Source: Bacillota bacterium (lineage in GTDB: Bacteria; Bacillota; Clostridia; Christensenellales; Aristaeellaceae). Taken from it: a DNA stretch of 10,595 nucleotides. The notes below the pieces were generated by a model that saw nothing but the letters and a program-made list of their open reading frames with translations, did no database searches and had not been told where the DNA came from. Of the stretch, positions 7,522 through 10,595 are shown one piece after another. Positions within the stretch are counted from its first letter, which is position 1. Each line of letters opens with the position of its first letter. The stretch spans positions 1-10,595 of the forward strand of contig WRGP01000192.1 of the NCBI GenBank assembly GCA_009787135.1. The letters are read 5' to 3'. Both the position numbers and the translations under genes were made by a program.

Positions 7522-9612
7522 ATGAAAGATGTGCCGAATCTGTTTGGAAGTATGGTTTTTAACGACTCTGTCATGCGGGAAAAGCTGCCCAAAGATATGT
7601 ATAAGGCATTGAAAAAAACAATGTCACAGGGTATGCATTTGGAACTGGACGTCGCCAATGTGGTGGCCAGCGCCATGAAGGACTGGGCGGTTGAAAAAGG
7701 CGCGACCCACTTCACCCATTGGTTTCAGCCCATGACGGGCATTACGGCCGAAAAGCACGAGAGTTTTATTGCCCCTTCAGGCGACGGAAAAATCATCATG
7801 GAATTTTCAGGGAAAGAGCTTGTCCGGGGAGAACCTGACGCGTCCAGTTTCCCTTCCGGCGGTTTACGCGCCACCTTTGAGGCGAGAGGGTATACCGTTT
7901 GGGATACAACCTCCCATGCTTTTATCAAGGACGGTTCATTGTGCGTTCCGACCGCGTTTTGCTCATACAGCGGTGAGGCGCTCGACAAAAAAACACCCCT
8001 GCTCCGCTCGATGGAGGCAATTAACAGGCAAGCGCTGCGCATCCTCAGGCTTTTTGGGAATACATCCGCACAACGCGTAATGTCGCAGGTTGGCCCGGAA
8101 CAAGAATATTTCCTTATTGATAAAGAAATGTACCTGAAACGGCCTGATTTGGTTTGTACCGGCAGAACGCTATTCGGCGCCCGTCCGCCCAAGGGGCAAG
8201 AGCTTGACGATCATTATTACGGCAGTTTAAAGCCAAGGGTGTCCGCCTTTATGAAGGAGCTTGATGAAGAGCTCTGGAAACTGGGCGTTTGCGCCAAGAC
8301 TAAGCATAACGAGGTCGCTCCGGCCCAGCATGAGCTTGCGTCCGTCTATACGACGGCGAATATCGCCACCGATCACAATCAGCTTGTGATGGAGATGATG
8401 AAGATTGTCGCGAACCGCCACGGTCTTACCTGCCTGCTTCACGAAAAGCCATTCGCCGGTGTGAATGGAAGCGGCAAGCATAACAATTGGTCTATCAGCA
8501 CCGATACGGGCATGAATCTGCTTGAACCGGGTCAGACGCCGCATGAAAACGCGCAATTCTTATTGTTCCTGGCCGCTGTCGTCAAAGCGGTGGACGAATA
8601 CCAGGATTTGCTTAGAATTTCGGCGGCAAGCGCCAGCAATGATCACAGGCTCGGCGCAAACGAAGCGCCGCCTGCTATCGTTTCCATGTTCCTTGGCGAA
8701 GAGCTGACGGAAATTCTGGAAGCGCTTGAAAACGGCACCGATTATCAAGGCAAGGAAAAACACCAAATGGAGATTGGCGTGACGGTACTGCCGCATTTTC
8801 CCAAAGACGTGACGGACCGTAACCGAACGTCGCCCTTCGCGTTTACGGGCAACAAATTTGAGTTTCGCATGCCAGGTTCAACTTTTTCCACCGCAGGCCC
8901 CAATATTATCCTCAATACGGTGGTTGCGGAAGTCTTGCGGCAGTTTGCGGATCATTTGGAAAAGTCGAATGAATTCAACGGCGATCTGGCGTCGCTGATC
9001 AAGAAGACGTATAAAGAACATAAGCGGATTGTTTTCAACGGCAACAATTACGCGGATGAATGGGTAATCGAAGCTGAAAGGCGCGGGTTATCAAACCTGA
9101 AGACGACCGTAGATGCCCTTCCCGCGTTTATTTCCCCCAAAAGCGTCGCGTTGTTTGCGAAACAACATGTTTTCACCGAATCGGAGATTCGCTCGCGTTA
9201 TGAGATTCTATTGGAAAGCTATTGCAAAAGCATCCATATTGAAGCGCTCACGATGGTGGATATGGTCAGGGGAGAGATTATTCCAGCCAGCGTGGCGTAT
9301 CAACATACGCTGGCAAGGCTTCTGCGGCAAAAGCTAGCCTGCGGTGAATATGACGTGTCTGTGGAAGAGCATTTGCTGGACAATATTGCGAAACGATCCG
9401 CTTGCATGCTGAAAAAGCTGACCATTCTGGAAAACGCGCTTTTAGCGTCCAAGGAAACACGGGATATTCTCACACAGGCGGTTTTTTATCGCGACAGCGT
9501 TTTTGCCGCCATGTCTGAATTGCGGCTGATTGTTGACGAGCTTGAAACGCTCGTGGCCAGGAAGTATTGGCCGTTTCCGACATACGCGAAAATGCTCTAC
9601 AGCGTTATGTGA
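7522..9612 (+). CDS. glnN: Glutamine synthetase type III
   Basis: This enzyme makes glutamine from glutamate, ammonia and ATP, the main entry for ammonium. At 696 residues it has the length of the GSIII class rather than the roughly 450 of type I, and starts in the GSIII manner (LFGSMVFND.VM, LPKD.YKALKKT). Active-site blocks include GPEQEY at 191-196, KHNNWS at 319-324, NEAPPA and EFRMPGS at 447-453. The C-terminal third (about 550-696) is largely helical. I chose ATG 7522 over the in-frame GTG at 7513 because GTGAGG at 7508-7513, overlapping the asnA stop, is 8 bases from the ATG and would overlap the GTG. asnA and glnN are therefore probably translationally coupled. Its product supplies the glutamine used by CarAB, GuaA and PyrG upstream. 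I see no obvious terminator after it. Confidence 0.96.
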   Translation: MKDVPNLFGSMVFNDSVMREKLPKDMYKALKKTMSQGMHLELDVANVVASAMKDWAVEKGATHFTHWFQPMTGITAEKHESFIAPSGDGKIIMEFSGKELVRGEPDASSFPSGGLRATFEARGYTVWDTTSHAFIKDGSLCVPTAFCSYSGEALDKKTPLLRSMEAINRQALRILRLFGNTSAQRVMSQVGPEQEYFLIDKEMYLKRPDLVCTGRTLFGARPPKGQELDDHYYGSLKPRVSAFMKELDEELWKLGVCAKTKHNEVAPAQHELASVYTTANIATDHNQLVMEMMKIVANRHGLTCLLHEKPFAGVNGSGKHNNWSISTDTGMNLLEPGQTPHENAQFLLFLAAVVKAVDEYQDLLRISAASASNDHRLGANEAPPAIVSMFLGEELTEILEALENGTDYQGKEKHQMEIGVTVLPHFPKDVTDRNRTSPFAFTGNKFEFRMPGSTFSTAGPNIILNTVVAEVLRQFADHLEKSNEFNGDLASLIKKTYKEHKRIVFNGNNYADEWVIEAERRGLSNLKTTVDALPAFISPKSVALFAKQHVFTESEIRSRYEILLESYCKSIHIEALTMVDMVRGEIIPASVAYQHTLARLLRQKLACGEYDVSVEEHLLDNIAKRSACMLKKLTILENALLASKETRDILTQAVFYRDSVFAAMSELRLIVDELETLVARKYWPFPTYAKMLYSVM

Positions 9613-9660
9613 TACCGTTTCGTCATACTATGGCTAGAGGGGAAGGGGCGTGAACAAAGG

Positions 9661-9879
9661 TCAGGAAGGAATAAGAAGCTTTATGAATAAATGAACAGCG
9701 GCCAAAGCGCCCAAAGCGTTGATGATCGCCTTGGAAAAAAAAGAGGTGAAGCCGTTGTTTGCGTTTTTCCTAAAACAGCAATGAATAACCGTATGGCTGA
9801 TCAGAAAAACGTCCACTACAGAGTACAGTAGGGTGTTTGCGTATGCGTATGTTGCCATGCGATAATCCCACCCTTTCAT
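9661..9879 (-). CDS. Small putative membrane protein, perhaps C-terminal remnant of a longer gene
   Basis: A 72-residue minus-strand frame convergent with glnN. It shows two hydrophobic stretches: residues about 13-35 (ANTLLYSVVDVFLISHTVIH...) and about 50-70 (AIINALGALAAVHLF...). Between them is a basic or polar loop with NNGFTSFFSKA. The pattern of a helix ending in His, then FRKN and a second helix resembles, from memory, the C-terminal half of small DUF6713-type membrane proteins of about 120-130 residues; I could not check this. The N-terminal half is not visible in any frame upstream, where the DNA is AT-rich and non-coding, so this may be a truncated gene. A good promoter (9954-9982) points at it. 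An ATG at 9856-9858, preceded by GGGTGGG, is an alternative start giving 65 residues. An eight-base A run at 9735-9742 lies within it. Expression is plausible; function is unknown. Confidence 0.4.
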   Translation of the reverse strand: MKGWDYRMATYAYANTLLYSVVDVFLISHTVIHCCFRKNANNGFTSFFSKAIINALGALAAVHLFIKLLIPS

Positions 9880-9953
9880 TTCTCACGCTTTGTGAATAAG
9901 GATATCCCAAAGGATTGACGGCTTCGTCTTTAGCGGCCTGCTTTTTTATACAC

Positions 9954-9982
9954 ATTTTATCATGAAAAAGACTGGTTTTCAA
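9954..9982 (-). promoter_or_regulatory. Minus-strand promoter for the small membrane-protein ORF
   Basis: Read on the minus strand: -35 TTGAAA (9982-9977), 17 bases, then -10 TAAAAT (9959-9954). Each hexamer matches five of six consensus bases, and a TG one base before the -10 makes it an extended -10 promoter. Transcription would start near 9947, giving a leader of about 68 bases before the ATG at 9879. The palindrome at 9975-9989 covers the -35. Confidence 0.5.
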
Positions 9983-9989
9983 TGAAAAC
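9975..9989. repeat. Perfect palindrome, possible operator
   Basis: GTTTTC at 9975-9980 and GAAAAC at 9984-9989 are perfect inverted copies around AAT. The element overlaps the -35 box of the minus-strand promoter, a position where a bound dimeric repressor would block it. It is short and AT-rich, so chance is possible; it matches no operator I can name. Confidence 0.3.
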
Positions 9990-10087
9990 AATCTGGGCAT
10001 AGTCAGAAGCGTCCGGCCGTACTTGTTTCATTTGTATTTCAAAATTCTAATATTTTTTCTATTTCTCAACAATTTACGCTATTCATA

Positions 10088-10115
10088 TTGACAAAAAGGA
10101 GCTTATGGTTACACT
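10088..10115 (+). promoter_or_regulatory. Candidate promoter for the secreted-protein gene
   Basis: TTGACA at 10088-10093 is a perfect -35; 16 bases later TACACT (10110-10115) matches four of six -10 bases. A very AT-rich stretch just upstream (about 10040-10087) could serve as an UP element. The predicted start near 10121 leaves a leader of about 100 bases before the ATG at 10224. The weak -10 keeps confidence moderate. Confidence 0.45.
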
Positions 10116-10223
10116 GTCCATATGGAATTCTTATACAAATAAGGAAAATGTGTCCAGAAAGAAACCTCAAAATACTGAGGCATTATTTCAAAATAGTTCA
10201 TAAACAAAAGGAGCGGCAAGATC

Positions 10224-10595
10224 ATGCGCAGAAAGCTCACGGCGTTGTTTGTCATGGTAACGGTATTCATCGCGAGCCTGTCCCCGTCTATCCAGGCGAT
10301 AGCGGAATCGACGGTCTTTCACGACATGGGCGGCTACCGCATGCGTCATAACCTGGACGGCAGCGTGACCATGGAAATCTACCCGGAGATAGAAATGGTT
10401 CGCGAAGGCTCTGGAACGGAGGATGCGTCGGCTGCGCAAGAAGCCGAGATACCTTTCCAAAGCGAATTCACATCGGCGTTTACGCCAGGGCAGGCGCTGA
10501 TGACGTTGACCATGGGAGACGGGCACGTTTCCTTCACGCCGGTCATGCTGGAAGGACTGGTGACGGTTACGGAAGAGGAAGAGCCGGAGACCGGC
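10224..10595 (+). CDS. Secreted protein of unknown function, 3' partial
   Basis: An open frame of 124 codons runs off the right edge. The ATG at 10224 is preceded by AAAAGGAG (10206-10213, 10 bases spacing), the best-matching ribosome site in the window. The N-terminus is a classical Sec signal peptide: basic MRRK, hydrophobic LTALFVMVTVFIASL, then SPSIQAIA with likely cleavage after A25 or A27. The mature part begins with a short GGYRMRHNLDGSVTMEIYPE segment, then an acidic, low-complexity stretch (GSGTEDASAAQEAE), a segment predicted to be beta-rich (MTLTMGDGHVSFTPVML), and an acidic tail EEEEPE at the edge. The gap and different composition from glnN suggest its own transcription unit. The layout (signal peptide, D-G-S-x-x-x-x-I-Y-P, later F-x-P) recalls the N-termini of large Gram-positive Rhs/YD-repeat or wall-associated proteins, but this is a weak impression; no domain is identified. 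Confidence 0.8.
   Translation, partial: MRRKLTALFVMVTVFIASLSPSIQAIAESTVFHDMGGYRMRHNLDGSVTMEIYPEIEMVREGSGTEDASAAQEAEIPFQSEFTSAFTPGQALMTLTMGDGHVSFTPVMLEGLVTVTEEEEPETG

Larger units (their letters stand above)
9613..10223. other. AT-rich intergenic region between glnN and the secreted-protein gene
   Basis: These 611 bases hold the small minus-strand ORF, its promoter and palindrome, and the leader of the next gene. Base composition becomes clearly AT-rich from about 9940 to 10210, most so at 10020-10090. I see no tRNA, known riboswitch, insertion sequence end or strong hairpin with a T run. In particular there is no convincing terminator between glnN and the convergent ORF, which are only 48 bases apart. 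A weak five-pair hairpin (CCTCA 10165-10169 with TGAGG 10176-10180) lies in the leader of the last gene without a following T run. Confidence 0.6.

Noticed and set aside
9910..9956. Possible plus-strand terminator: GACG-GCTT-CGTC mini-hairpin followed later by a T run at 9942-9947
   Set aside because: The stem is only four pairs and is separated from the T run by about a dozen bases, so it does not make a credible intrinsic terminator.
9770..10000. 76-codon minus-strand frame overlapping the small membrane ORF
   Set aside because: It starts upstream of the predicted minus-strand promoter, crosses the palindrome and both promoter boxes, and has no hydrophobic or domain pattern.
10105..10203. 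32-codon ORF upstream of the secreted protein, preceded by AGGAG
   Set aside because: The AGGAG (10097-10101) is only 3 bases from its ATG, the composition is unremarkable, and it would begin before the predicted transcription start near 10121. A leader peptide cannot be fully excluded.
10088..10351. 87-codon plus-strand frame overlapping the start of the secreted protein
   Set aside because: It has no ribosome site or membrane/domain signature and overlaps the well-supported frame starting at 10224.

Overview
The window looks like a chromosomal segment of a Bacillota, probably Clostridia-type, bacterium. The grounds are AGGAG-type ribosome binding sites, a TTGACA/TATGAT promoter, a compact head-to-tail gene order, Gram-positive-style AsnA, a type III glutamine synthetase, and DapF (meso-DAP cell wall or lysine synthesis). 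No database search was possible, so the lineage is an inference. Genes are fairly GC-rich; the 9.6-10.2 kb intergenic region is clearly more AT-rich.

Layout. (1) Positions 2-6383 hold a tightly packed plus-strand operon cut by the left edge: carB (about 234 N-terminal residues missing) running in frame into dapF, then guaA with a 4-base ATGA overlap, then pyrG after 5 bases. (2) Positions 6384-6503 hold a consensus sigma-A-type promoter followed almost immediately by a strong intrinsic terminator, both upstream of the next gene. This is a terminator for the first operon, an attenuator for the second, or both. (3) Positions 6504-9612 hold asnA and glnN, a two-gene ammonia-assimilation operon whose glnN ribosome binding site overlaps the asnA stop. 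(4) Positions 9613-10223 are AT-rich, with a small minus-strand membrane-protein ORF (possibly the remnant of a longer gene), a good minus-strand promoter overlapping a perfect palindrome, and a plus-strand promoter candidate. (5) From 10224 to the right edge is the start of a secreted protein of unknown function.

How the genes fit together. Five of the six enzymes handle amide or ammonia nitrogen. GlnN makes glutamine from glutamate and ammonia, AsnA makes asparagine directly from ammonia, and CarB (with CarA, not in the window), GuaA and PyrG spend glutamine nitrogen on carbamoyl phosphate, GMP and CTP. DapF is the exception and is joined to CarB as one reading frame.

The main surprises are within ordinary housekeeping genes. 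They are the CarB-DapF in-frame fusion with a possible internal start, loss of the first catalytic cysteine of DapF (Gly instead), an apparent in-frame loss of about 45 residues in the CarB oligomerization domain, the same Gln-to-His change beside the nucleophile in both GuaA and PyrG, and the promoter-terminator arrangement before asnA. I see no defence system, mobile element, CRISPR array, tRNA or rRNA.
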